The position numbers and the translations under genes were made by a program. A stretch of 64,000 nucleotides of DNA, taken from Ephydatia muelleri (taxonomy: Eukaryota; Porifera; Demospongiae; Spongillida; Spongillidae). Of this stretch, positions 1-11,500 are shown piece by piece. The DNA lies in assembly GCA_013339895.1 (NCBI GenBank), contig JABACO010000020.1, forward strand, positions 111,586 to 175,585. The letters are read 5' to 3'. A model generated the notes under the pieces. That model saw only the letters and a list, made by a program, of their open reading frames with translations, did not search any database and had not been told where the DNA came from. How positions within the stretch are numbered: position 1 is the first letter of the stretch; each line of letters begins with the position of its first letter.

Positions 1-610
1 TGAATTGTAGAAAATAATTTGGTGTAGGTTGCTTCCGTCGATGTAATTTGTGACAAGAAGCAGCTGGCTCACCTCATAGCAAACCCCCATTAGATTTACT
101 ATGTTGGGGTGCCTGAGCTTTCTAAAAGATAATGCATACATACTTAACTAATAACAGCAATAACATTGCATGACCTACTTTAATATTTCAACTTCCTTCA
201 TAGCCTCCCTTTTTACATCACCCTCAGGAATTGTGACTATCTTGATGGCAACATCAGTCCCAAACAACATTCCTTTGTGTACAGACCCGAATGTCCCACC
301 ACCAATTTTGGCCCCAATCTCAATCTTCTCTAATGGCACCAGCAGTCCATCTTACAAGAAAATAATAAAGTAACCGGCATGGATAAACATCTTCAGTGAT
401 CTAATTTAAGTTGTACCTTCTGTAAGATCCAGCTCATTAAGTCTCTCTCGTGCTGTAACTGCGTAAATTATCACATTCCGTGTTATCACATAGTTCACTG
501 TCTTTACCTGGTTTGGGCAAGTTTAAAGCTTGGCTTGGTTCTGATGATGCTAATGAAACTAAAAATGAGATCAGTATAACCCATGCAATTACACAAACCT
601 GATTCTTCAT
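1..610 (-). CDS. Protein kinase, N-terminal part (runs off left edge)
   Basis: The reverse strand encodes the start of a protein kinase domain in spliced exons at 508-610 (5' limit uncertain), 417-458, 179-350 and 1-121, joined in frame by GT-AG introns of about 48-66 bp. Visible motifs are the glycine loop GGGTFGSVHKG, the ATP-binding lysine in DVAIKIV, an alpha-C helix glutamate in KREAMKEVEILK, and KLRHPNIVNLMGV leading to the hinge. The loop style and the RHPNIV motif resemble tyrosine-kinase-like (TKL) or tyrosine kinases. The catalytic HRD and DFG motifs lie beyond position 1. The 508-610 exon has an in-frame ATG at 610 followed by a hydrophobic run (VCVIAWVILISFLVSLA), which could be a signal anchor or the membrane span of a receptor kinase. 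The same frame stays open upstream to an acceptor near 667, so the true 5' end is not settled. Confidence 0.75.
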
Positions 611-703
611 GTGCGCAAAGGTCGATGTGGTGGTCAGCTGTTGGATTACATGGACGGGACTTTCCTAAATCAGTGGTAATAATTAAAGGGATGCAATGAA
701 CAA

Positions 704-1661
704 TCAAATTGAATTTAGTTTTGTCACTGTATAGCCTCTTGTCCCATTATAGGAAGACTCACTGGCACGAGGTGGTGATATTAAAATATCTTTATCAGAG
801 TGGTCAGTTATAGTGGTGTCCTTTTGAAAAGGAGGGAATGTACATGTTTAAGTGTGACGTGGAATATTTAACACCATGTAGGTGGTGAACTTACATCATT
901 TGGTACATACACCCCAATAACCAGTCTCTTGCCTTTCTCAAACCCCCCGAGCTCCTCCATAAACCCGCCAAGGCTCCACGGACGTTGTTTGCTGATAAGT
1001 GGCAGATTTGAGACACGGCCTCCGGCCATGACGAGGTGACACTTATTATAATTTGCGGCCTTGTCCAGCAGCGGCGCTACAGCTTTGCGCAAAGTTGTGT
1101 CGTAGTTATCTTCGTGCATGAACCCAGACACCCTGTGCACTTCTCCTTGTCTTTTATACCCGTCCGACTTGTTTTTTTTCATTCTGCACACATTCATCTA
1201 CATGAATAAAATCACTGCACTGGAAATGCCGATATACATGCATTTGCATGACTTCAATTAATTGAGGTGGATGCAAAAAAAACCCAGGCATAGTGATATA
1301 CATAATAGCAGATCGCGCAACACTTAATAGCAAATGAAGTAGAAATACATGTATACGTTATCGTTTCTGCCGGAGGTGTGCGTGCATGTCTTACTCCAAA
1401 CATCTTGCCATTTTCCTTTTCTTCTCTACTCCTCTTAGCAGCATTCGAGCCTGATGGATCTCCAGTTCTTTTGTTTTTGACACTGTCTTGGTATGCCGCA
1501 CACAGCCCTTCTATGGTGCTGACTTTCTTCTTACTAATAGGCTCCCTTTCCTCCTGATCCACCTCATTTATAAAGCGACGCACCGCAGCACGGACCTGGG
1601 GTGTAAACGATGATCTCGACTTATCTTCGGGACTTTTGTCTCTCCTGCTAGTACTGTCCAT
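704..1661 (-). CDS. Three-exon gene of unknown function (about 228 aa)
   Basis: I do not recognise this protein. Three exons join in phase 0: 1395-1661 (89 codons, ATG at 1661), 895-1197 (101 codons) and 704-820 (38 codons plus TGA). Donors (GTAAGA, GTAAGT) and acceptors (TGTAG, AAAAG) fit the consensus. Exon 1 is hydrophilic and rich in Lys, Arg and Glu, with a possible nuclear-targeting stretch (NAAKRSREEKENGK). Exon 2 looks like a compact domain with Gly-rich turns and the motif KGKRLVIGVYVPND. Exon 3 is a polar tail. There is no signal peptide or membrane span. It lies between the kinase and the integrase-core gene, all on the same strand. The third exon could instead belong to the kinase 5' region. 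Confidence 0.5.
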
Positions 1662-1772
1662 GTCTCATGTGAACACGATCGATGAAGGTGAATGATACAG
1701 TAATCTAATTATGAACAATTTATACACTCCCCTCCCACTCCCAATCCAATAATCAAGAGTCAATACTTATAA

Positions 1773-2639
1773 TTATGCAGGTAGAATGGAAGAAAGCATG
1801 CCGAGTAAATAGCAGTAAATGTCCCTACAGTTAGTGGGTGTGATCTCATCCTGTGTAAGTTGTACGATAGCAAGAAAGTGACTAGCCAAGGCACCAAATT
1901 CTTCAGGATAAAAACCAGGAGCATCACATCCATACTTCACAAGCAAGAATGCCAGAACATCAGGATCAATGTCCTGTTTGCAATCGTCTAGGTGAAGGAA
2001 GGTAGTATTATACTTATATGAAACATAAGCACAACTGACCTGAAAGTGTGTAAAGGTCATCAGGAACACCTCCAGGGCATACAGCATGTCTGTTGTACCG
2101 AATCCTGTGTTGGTTCCACCTCTCCTTAAATTCATGCAACTCCTTTCTCAGCAAAGGTTCAAATACATATGCTGCAATGTGCCTGTGATGATTTTAGAGT
2201 TAATAGGATGCTACATGCATACTAAAACTCGGACTCACCTTTGGAGTGTGATGGTAGGGTCATAGAAACCATCCTCAACTAGTGACTGGCAATGACCACT
2301 ATGCATAATGGCTAGATAATTTGAATAAGTAGGTGCATTGTACCTTGAAAAGATCAATCCACCATGAGGTTTTGAAAGCCCTGAGTCTAGACCACCAGCT
2401 TTCAATACGCTGTGGGGTGTCAATGTTTATTAGCAAAAACAGTTCACTTGGAAACATAGCCCACGGTATTTCTGACAGAGCTCCCAAACACAAAACTATT
2501 GCATCCAGCATGATGATCAGTATGATTATGTCGTAGTACCATCTGACACAAGGCTATAATAGTGTTCTCTGTTCCATGGTCACTTCGCATTCGTGAGGGA
2601 CACCCTGATTTATGATGATGGCATTTGGGTTGCAAGTGT

Positions 2640-2716
<77 letters not shown>

Positions 2717-3938
2717 ATGTGTATGCATGTGTATGTAGTGATAACAATGCATCACCCTCCCTATTGATTAACACCACATAGGCCAGATTAACACTACATC
2801 AACCTGCAGTCAAGATGGTCATGAGGGAAGAGGGAGTAGAGTGATGGGACATGGTATAGTGATATGAATCGATGATTGTGATATATAAGAGGATGGAAAT
2901 TGGACAGAGGAAGGGAGATGCAAGAGAGCAATCAGTATAGACATGTGAAGGATGTAGAGACCTGGAAGAGATAGAAATAGATTCATAGGAAGGCATGTGG
3001 GAAAGAGTGTGGAAAATGGTGAGAAGAGTCATAGTGCTGAAGAATCCATTGTGAAAGGGGTAAGATGGCCATTTTGCAAAATGGTAGGTACTGAAAAGAA
3101 TTTGTGCTAACCTTTTAGCTTAAGCAATGCATCCAAGTAAAATGAAGCAACCACTTGAGGATCATTATTTGTGCTGGTCAACTCAAGCCAGATGATTTTT
3201 CTTGAAAATCTGTACACAGCGAGTTGCAATGAACTACGAACAAAATACTACATAACTTTACGCACCCATCAATGCAAGCATGTATAGGAAACCCATATGG
3301 TTTGAGCTTATCATAGCCGTCAATATGCCAGCACCAATTTGGACCCTAAAATGTTCCAAAGGTGATTTTTACAGTTAAGATTCGTTAAGCACTAACCTGG
3401 TTCCAATACCGTCTTCTTTGGAGCCTTCGCATCCTACGCTGACGTGACCCAGCAGGGTCCATTACGGCAAGGAGCATCATTACTGTAGCCCTATAACAAG
3501 GTATCAGTATAGTCACATGTGCACACCAGCAACAATGCACCCCAGAGTCAATAACCGTTTCGTTTTATAACCATATTTGGTTTGCAGTAGTCTCCACATG
3601 GCTCGATAACCCAACAAACAGTTAGATGTCTTTAGCTCATGCTGAAATATAAAAATAGTCATAAACTAATGGTGTATCTAACAGGCAACCTACCTTTATT
3701 GCGTCGTACACAACCGACAGCTGTGTTTCACACACATTCCGCCGTTTTAGACCCATTGTTGCAAGTTTCTGTTTCAACCATGTCAGCCTGTAACAAGTAC
3801 ACTAAGTACACCATGCAGATATACATATTTACACACCACTCACAATGCAGACAGACATGCATTGATACAGACACACAAATCTCCCTCTGTGTGTGCGCCA
3901 CATGCACAACACACTCACATGCACATGCACATGCACAT

Positions 3939-4029
<91 letters not shown>

Positions 4030-4224
4030 ATCACACAATGTAGGCCTATGTCATACCCGACTGCAACGTGATGGACTGTGCGCAGATACGTCAAAATCAC
4101 GCCTGTATTCTTGTGCTGTCTCCAGTATTTTAAGATAAGCCCTGCATGGAGATTGGTTACTTGGCGTCATAGTGAACACGCAGTGTCGGTACGTACCTTC
4201 AACTGCACGGTCTTCGCGGTGCAT
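1773..4224 (-). CDS. Integrase core domain (DDE) protein, 12 exons, about 391 aa
   Basis: Twelve exons give an uninterrupted frame of 1,176 nt: 4197-4224, 4057-4141, 3694-3787, 3556-3641, 3397-3490, 3266-3345, 3112-3209, 2465-2604, 2344-2409, 2239-2285, 2040-2182 and 1773-1987. The N-terminus has a helical DNA-binding region ending GLKRRN, then GYRAMWRLLQTKYG. The core has WHIDGYDKLKPYGFPIHACI, FSRKIIWLELTSTNNDP, GCPSRMRSDHGTEN and RIESWWSRLR, giving the catalytic D (WHIDG), D (RSDHG) and E (RIESWW), then ELHEFKERWNQHRIRYNRH. This pattern is that of the animal integrase core domain family often annotated in fish and invertebrates, probably a domesticated transposon integrase. No stop or frameshift interrupts it. 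Two introns hold CA/GT microsatellites. Function in the host is unknown. Confidence 0.85.
2636..2715. repeat. (GT)n microsatellite
   Basis: About 80 bp of uninterrupted GT dinucleotides inside intron 7 of the integrase-core gene (between exons 3112-3209 and 2465-2604). In the sense of the gene it is an AC repeat. Confidence 0.97.
3939..4024. repeat. (CA)n microsatellite with CATGCA prefix
   Basis: A CA dinucleotide run preceded by several ATGCAC hexamers, lying in intron 2 of the integrase-core gene. The long Cys/Val and His/Thr reading frames across it are artefacts of the repeat. Confidence 0.97.
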
Positions 4225-5274
4225 TCCTCCAGCCAGACACGTTTGTACGTTTCTCCCTTATCGGCAACGTGAGCTCGCCTGGTCGATAGTTTTAATAGTT
4301 ATAGGCCCTATAATGTTTTGTGTTTAAAATATTATTAAACGACTGAAGTGCAATGTTTTAGAACGACTTACGTGCAATGTTTTAGCTTACGGGCAATGTT
4401 TTAGGTAAAAATCGTGTTTTGTTTTGCAACGTATGACGTGATTTGTTTAATGTTAATATCGATGTTATGTCCGGACACGCAAACCGCCTTTTGTTTTGCA
4501 ACGTATGACGTGAATTGTTTAATGTCCGGACACGCAAATCGCCTTTTGTTATTTGTTTAAACCCGAAACCCGTGTTAGTGGTCAGTGTATAACCACAAAA
4601 CCGGCCGACGTGTAATGCGCAAAACCCACAAGTGTGCAGTGTTTGCTCGCGACCTCCAGGGCCACCGTATGAACAGTATAATGAGATATGATATTACTTT
4701 TGGTTTTGGTTCTTTGTAATTTACGGTATTGTCTAATTATCGACTTAATGTCCAGCCGCAAACGTCCGTGGCCACAAACATACAGGACCTTTGTTTTAAA
4801 GCTGTTACAATGTGACTTATTAACAATCGTATTGAGACGTCGCGGATGCTCTGCATTCTGATTGTGCGCCTAAGATCACGCGCCCTTTTGTGTACCACCC
4901 TCTTTCCACGTAGTGGTGATGTAATCCATGACCTCAGCTTTGGGAATCAGGGTCTGGGGCCGAGAATACCGCCTACGTGTTTGTACATGCAATGTGGTGC
5001 GCACCAATTAGCACAACCGTACTGACAGGCAGCACTGAACCCCACTACGGGGTCGATATGAATTTGACATGCCAAGGGGCTATTTTTATTGGCTAATTAT
5101 TAATTAAAATTTGTGAAGCTATTATTTTACACGGTACTTATAGTTCTACGGGTACACTCGATTTTCATTTATTTACTTATTGTTTTTTGTTGAATTATAA
5201 AAATAAATAATAATAATAATAATTTAAGCGCTTTATTATACATGTTTTTTTTTGTTTGTTATTTTTTTTGTATA

Positions 5275-5303
5275 ATACTACGTAAAGTTACTTTACGTAG
5301 TAT
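5275..5303. repeat. Perfect 13-bp palindrome with 3-bp loop
   Basis: ATACTACGTAAAG at 5275-5287 is repeated as its exact reverse complement at 5291-5303 around TTA. It is flanked by T-rich DNA. It may be the remnant of a short inverted-repeat element. Confidence 0.85.
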
Positions 5304-5764
5304 TGTATCAAAGTTTCATCAACCCCATGATGTACATGAATTACATGTATTAGTGGGTGCGTACGCATACATTTTCTACGTACATGTATAGCGTACGCGT
5401 ATGGGGTGCATTAATCAACAAAGTAAAACCTTCAAGTGTGATGGTGCCCCTAAGCCCATGCGCTGTATGCACGTATTGCAATTACTAAAGTTAATCCTAA
5501 GAAATTGTGGACCTCAAGCACATGCAATGCAGAAGCTAAATCCTTTATAACGTTTTTACATGTACTGATAGGCCTTCTAAAGATCCGAAATGCGTTAGCG
5601 GCTGGGGCTATGCCCCAGACCTCGATGGGGGAGATGGTAATTCCTCACCGGCTTGCACTGATTCGAGCGCTAGGTTTTTGTTTTTAATCAGAATAACCGG
5701 GACACTTTGATATGACGGCGACGGCTGAAAGACATCAGCTGATTTTTAATAATACTTCATAACT

Positions 5765-5766
<2 letters not shown>

Positions 5767-5795
<29 letters not shown>
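5767..5795. repeat. Poly-C homopolymer (29 C)
   Basis: An uninterrupted run of 29 C residues. Similar runs lie at 39371-39388, 39697-39720, 40961-40976 and 42605-42629, several of them at or inside transposon ends. Homopolymer length is prone to sequencing error. Confidence 0.95.
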
Positions 5796-5796
<1 letters not shown>

Positions 5797-6456
5797 TGTT
5801 TAAACACTTGCCTACGCCTTTGCATGCAATGCCATTAGGAAACGGAGACGCACACGTAAAACTTACGTGTATGCACGCGCGTGTTATTACACACGCAAAA
5901 ATCAAGTCTATGATTGCATGCAGCTCTCTCGGAGCTAATAGCCTATACGGCTATAGCAGCATCGCGCGCATCTCAAGCAGCACGCAGTAATTTGTGCGCA
6001 GATCTGATATTGTCTCTTAGCTAGCTACGCAGCTAAGATCCCGTGGAACCAAACCAATGCTATGTATGGATACTGCTATGCCGCGTTAATCATAGATTGA
6101 CCAAGAAATTGTGACTTAGAATAAAAAGTCACAATTTTATGATGAAATTCAGACATTTTATATAAACAGATTCCAGTGATATTGCTGACTGGTTACATAG
6201 GTAACAAAGCTACAAATTGATGAATACACTTGATTACAGAAATGCTACTTTTCCCTTAAGAATGCCACAATGCAACAATATGTTCCCTTGGTTGTGGCCG
6301 AACAGACTTGACAAAGGACGACTTTTGCAAATCGTGCATGCATAATCTATTAACATATAAATGTAGCAATTGCAGCACCTCAACTCGAGTTTTTGTTATA
6401 GTACATGTATATTTGTAAGAGAAAAAAGACAGTCGTTGTTTTATGGCAATGACCCT

Positions 6457-6612
6457 GAGTTGCCTGTACTTGTACCAGGTACTCTGTGAATGAACAGGCC
6501 TTTCTACTAGTAGAAGTGACCACTGACCATGAACATACAGCATCAGTGAAGTCCAAATGGCTTATTTTATAGAGTTCATTCACAGAGTGCCTGGTACAAG
6601 TACAGGCAACTC
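6457..6612. repeat. Inverted repeat, 39-bp arms
   Basis: The arm at 6457-6495 (starting GAGTTGCCTGTACTTG) returns as its near-perfect reverse complement at 6574-6612, with a spacer of about 78 bp. It is a small fold-back sequence in intergenic DNA. I found no target-site duplication by eye. Confidence 0.85.
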
Positions 6613-7185
6613 AACTTCCTTTTCAAAGGTACACTTGTTATCATACTATTTCCAAAAGTTTGCATCTGGAACAAACATTTGAGGTTTGCTTCATGCTGCT
6701 GAGTGTTCACTGACACTGCAATATTCAGCGCAAAGAGAAATACCACAAGGCTAATGCTTTGGATTGAGGATGGTTTAGGTGACCACTGAGATTAGCTGCA
6801 AAAGCTACATTTTCTATGACAAAATCTTGGACATTATCACTACAAAAAATGCCTTCAAATCCAATACAACCAACTTTGTCATTTTTAATTGTTTGTTTAT
6901 TTTTTCCTATGATCTCCCCTTGTTACCTTGCTTTACACCACTACATGCACATGTACTTTTGCATTTGAATCCTACTGCGACTTTTTATTTATACACTTTT
7001 GGCAATATACCATGGTCAATAATGTGAGATTTTTTTTCAGAATACAATATAAAGTATGCCACTAAATGTCCACATGTACACGCATGCCATACAAGAATGT
7101 TATCTTCTACACAAGTTTGCTAGTCTAACCATGCATTGGACAGTTTATGTTCACTATAGTACTAATTACCCTCATTTCCTTCACA

Positions 7186-8505
7186 TCAGTGAAAACTGAC
7201 ACTATTTTCTTTGTCTTTGCTGATGTCAGTAGTAGAGAATGAAGTACTGCCACAATCTGAGACATTCATCAGTTATAAGAGTTTGACTACATGCAACACT
7301 TGTGTATAAAAATGCTGGCCATACCTCCAAATGTGGAACTTTTGTCTTCACTCTTTGTGTCATATAGACTCAGTTCTGATATTTCTGAAATGCACAAGAA
7401 GTAATACATTAACATAATGGTAGTGTTTGAAGTGAAAAAATCATTATATTAGCCATGTCGTACAGAAGTACCTTGTAAAAATGGTTGTTAATGCTGTGTA
7501 TAACATTAATTACACTGTGAATGGAGATGTCATATGCAATATTGTGTATATAACATCTCCATACACATTGAGCAATCCAGTTCACAAATTCACACAGTTC
7601 ATTGATGGTAATAATTTTAACTGATCAATTACAATTATCACAATATGCATTCAAAACTGGTGCATGCATTGTATGTGTCTTATCTGTTAATTGACGTATG
7701 TAGAAATGCAAATTAATGGAATGTAGGTCAGTTTGATTTACATTATACAGAATTCTGAGGTATTTGTTATGATTTGCTTTGAGATCCATATGTGCATACA
7801 TTATAAGATATCCAATAGGGTAAATACTATACACTAGCATGCAGTTCAGCCAGACCAATTTTTGATGATAGCAAGACAGTTATTTGCCCAGTTTGTTTTA
7901 GTACTTACTTCACTTTAAAGAAAATTACCTGAAATTGCTAGTCACTTCTACTTTGTGCTTTACAGTGTGAGATATATTATAGTATCAGGTTATTGTAGAA
8001 CTACATGTAGGTAATAAAATGATACCTACAAAGGAATAACATCCACTGATATTATGCTAGCTGTATATACACAAAAACTAATCTGCCTGGAAGTTCAACC
8101 CTTATGCACTTCACCTTCACCAGATTGCTTGCATGCATGTACATGTATCCAAACATTGTGTAGCTGAATACAACACATTACCTGTGTATTCATTACATAG
8201 TACACTCCCCAGTTCTGAAATTTTCAAATCAGAGTATATATTTTCAGTTGGAGAATTATTAAATTTCTGCGATGCAATTCCAGTTGAACTTTTGCAATCA
8301 GAGTAAACATTTGTCTTTTTTGCTGTATGTGAACATCCAGAATCTGCATGTTGCTATGATGCAGTAAAATGACAATTATACATGTAATATGCTACACTGA
8401 TAAATGTATGCTTAATTGTGGGATATAACAAGACAGGCTTACATTTTTGTCAGTATGATTTGAAGACCACGCTTCATACCACTTCTTGCATATCATGCCC
8501 CATAG
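7186..8505 (-). other. Cytoplasmic tail exons of the receptor
   Basis: Exons 8443-8505, 8182-8353, 7325-7384 and 7186-7256 continue the frame after TM7: [15 protein letters not shown], a Ser/Thr/Asn-rich stretch, ISELGSVLC and then [13 protein letters not shown]. The tail ends [11 protein letters not shown] and a TGA. The ISEL motif occurs twice, in successive exons. The tail is about 121 residues and has many possible phosphorylation sites but no recognised domain. The downstream introns of 800 bp and less show no further coding. Confidence 0.75.
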
Positions 8506-11500
8506 CTATATTTATATTTGAATACATGACTAATGCAGATTTAAGCAACATAAATTATTATACCTTTTCATCTCTCAAGACATAGCACACAAATATAAAA
8601 AAACCCTACAGGAAACAAATCACTCATTCATGTGATTACTGCACCAAGAGGTAATGCATACTGACTTGCAGTGAGTTTAGAATTGCAAAAAGCCATGTAA
8701 AGACCAATGTGTACTGGTTTACAGAAAGCAGTCCAAATATCCATGTGCATCCAAGTATAGGTATTAAAATGACAGCGGCCTTTAGCAGTGATCTAGCCAT
8801 GGATTGGGACAAGGGCAAATTGTTATACAGAACTATATCCAGGTAAAACTTACACAACCACAGGTTTATTGACTTTGTCATCAGTGGATTTCGCTCTGCT
8901 CTTCTTAAACAACACAACCAGCCCCATTATCAGGAATAGAACGTTAACCTGTCACAAGCCTACATGTGGATTACAGTACAAATGACAGCTCTAATGCTTA
9001 CCAAAAGGATCAGCACCACTGGAGCAGCAAAGGCCCATATGGTACCCTTTTCAGTGGATATCCAGCAACTAGTTCAAGCAAGAATAGTAACAGTGGAATA
9101 TTATATTTAAAAGTGGCAAGATAAAATTTAAAGTCAACAAAACTCCATAAATGGTGATCCAAATAATAAATTTAACTTCTGACCAATTACTATAATAATT
9201 ATAATTATTATTATAACTCATTGCCCTTGTCAAAAACAAGCCTAATAGCCCACTAGACATTTGGCCTATAGCAGTAGGAGACGTTCTGAAGCAGTTGACT
9301 AGCAAATGCTTTTATATTGTAACGAAAGCAAAGAATTCTTTGAGGGATACCAGATGGGAGCAGCTCGGCCAGTTCAAGTAAACCATCCACAGTCTTAGGG
9401 AATGCATCATAAGCCACTGAAATGATGACGATTTTCTGACACTTAAAATAGATTTCCAGAATGCCATCAACGTGGTCTCACTTGATAAATATCATTCACA
9501 CTTCCCTGAGCTAATGCCATGGGCATAATGGTGTTACGAACAGCACCTAAGGCTTTTTCACTCCATGGGAACCATATCCTGAGACAGGTGTCCAGCAAGG
9601 GGATGGGGCCTCTCTTCTTTTGCTTAGTCCTGCAGAAGCTAGTAGCCACTATAGCCTCAGATGAAGAGTCGTCTCAGCTGTTGTACTACAAATGGTACAT
9701 GGATGATGGGGTTGTAGCAGGTTCAGAGAAGGCTGTTGCCAGGGTGATTGCTATTCTTAAAGAGCCATTTAGGTCTTTTCCTGAATGATTCGAAATGCAA
9801 GGTTTTCTCCAAGGGAAATTTGAATTCCTTTCCACAGGGTACAAAGCAGTCCAACACACCAAACCTGGAGGTCCTAGGGTCTCCCATTGGAGATATGATT
9901 TTTTGTGCTAAATTTGTCACAAATCAGTGTGCCAAGGCATGTGCTCTGCTTTCAAGGCTGCAGCAAGTTGGTTCCAAAGACCCACAGGTTGCTTACCTGC
10001 AGCTTCACTTCTGCGGCAGCTTCTGTAAAATGGTACACTTGGCCAGATCAACACCACCCTCCTTGGTTGCTGAAGCGCTAGGCATTTTTTACTTGGACAT
10101 CCTTCACCACTCGAGTGCTTGCTTTATCACTTCTATCTAGCCATTCTGGTATTGCCCTTGGAGAGAACCACCAAATGGAGAAGTCCATCGATGAGTTTAA
10201 TGGCTACATTGCGGAAACCAAAGCTATTTGTTTACAGGACATTCTTGATGCTCCTCTCTGCCAAAGGTACTTGTCATCAAAGATAGAAGCCCATCAACTC
10301 AAGGTTCTCTTTGACCATTCTTCATCACAGGCTAACCATGCTCGGCTCCTCTCTGTGTTCTCTCCCCATGCCTCTTCGGTCATGCCAACTCTCCAGCAGA
10401 AGTTACACCTTGAGTCTCCTGAATTTCAGGTGGCGCTAAAATGGTGGCTCAGAATGGACACCTCCCAAAACTCTAGCTGTTCATTCTGCCCTTTGCTCGC
10501 CCTAGACCCTCTGGGTCATCAAGTTCTTACTTGTAAAAGTGGAGGCGACTCAATCATCAGGCACAATTCTTTGCGGGACACCTTCTGGGAATCGCTGGCC
10601 TGTATTTCAGGTCAAATCGAGGCAGGTAGTGGCCTAGATGCAGAGGGAAGTCATACCTGCCCTGCAGTTATCTTGGTCCATTATTGGGAGTTTGGCAAAA
10701 CGGCAGCACTGGATTTCACCATAACATCACCGGTAAATAATTCTACTGATGAAAAATGCAACCGCTTGGGCTGGGTTTGTATCCCCTTAACAGTAGAGAC
10801 ATATGGTTGCTGGGGAGAAGAAGCGAGCAGATGTCTTGACAGACCAGCACCATGGATCGCCACTCGAACTGGGTGTCCCAAGTCTTCTGCAGTGTCAGGG
10901 CTATACAGAAGGTTAAGCATTGCCCTGGTCAGGGCCAATGCTAGGGCTTAACTGGCTAGGTCTCCTTCATTTTTATAATGACTATTTGGGTCTAGGTAGA
11001 GCTACATGTATAGATATAGGTCTGTAGCATTACATGTATATAATTACATTATAGTAATTATAATTATAATGTATAATAGTGTCCATGCACTATGGCAGGG
11101 AAATGCTGCCTATGTAATAGGCATGACAAGTAGCGTGTAATTGATATACTGTATCCCTGTGTATCCCATACTTCAGGTTACTATTTGCATGAAATTATAT
11201 TACATGTACACATTTGCTTTCTATAAAAACAATTGAAGTAATATAATTACCTGCAACCCCACAAATTGAATGTTCACCTGTACACAGACAATTTTGATGG
11301 TGTCGTGTCCAATATGTCAGTGAACTACATCAATTTACATGTATGCCACCATAACTTAATAAAATATGACATATTGCATGTTTTACTGAACTTGTGGTCT
11401 ATAAATCAATACAATCCGAAATGCTACATTATTCATCATTCTCCAAATTTTGAATTGTATACCACATCAATATTGCTGTGCTATTGTGCTAATAAAAATT

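Larger units (their letters stand above)
4225..7185. other. Intergenic stretch, no gene seen
   Basis: About 3 kb between the 5' end of the integrase-core gene and the 3' end of the receptor gene. At 4430-4560 a block (TTTTGCAACGTATGACGTG plus CCGGACACGCAAA) occurs twice. An AAT run lies near 5205, a perfect hairpin at 5275-5303 and a poly-C run at 5767-5795. The short open frames here have no recognisable domain, splice logic or codon pattern. The region contains the promoter side of the integrase gene, but I can name no specific element. Confidence 0.6.

Noticed and set aside
704..820. The third exon of the small unknown gene as an exon of the kinase receptor
   Set aside because: A donor (GCCA|GTGAGT) exists, but its phase does not match the hydrophobic-helix frame at 508-610, so I left it with the unknown gene at lower confidence.
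2636..4030. Cys/Val- and His/Thr-rich open frames over dinucleotide repeats
   Set aside because: GT and CA microsatellites give these frames automatically; they lie in introns.
5505..5990. Short plus-strand frames at 5505-5687 and 5796-5990
   Set aside because: They have no recognisable domain, no splice partners and a poly-C run between them.
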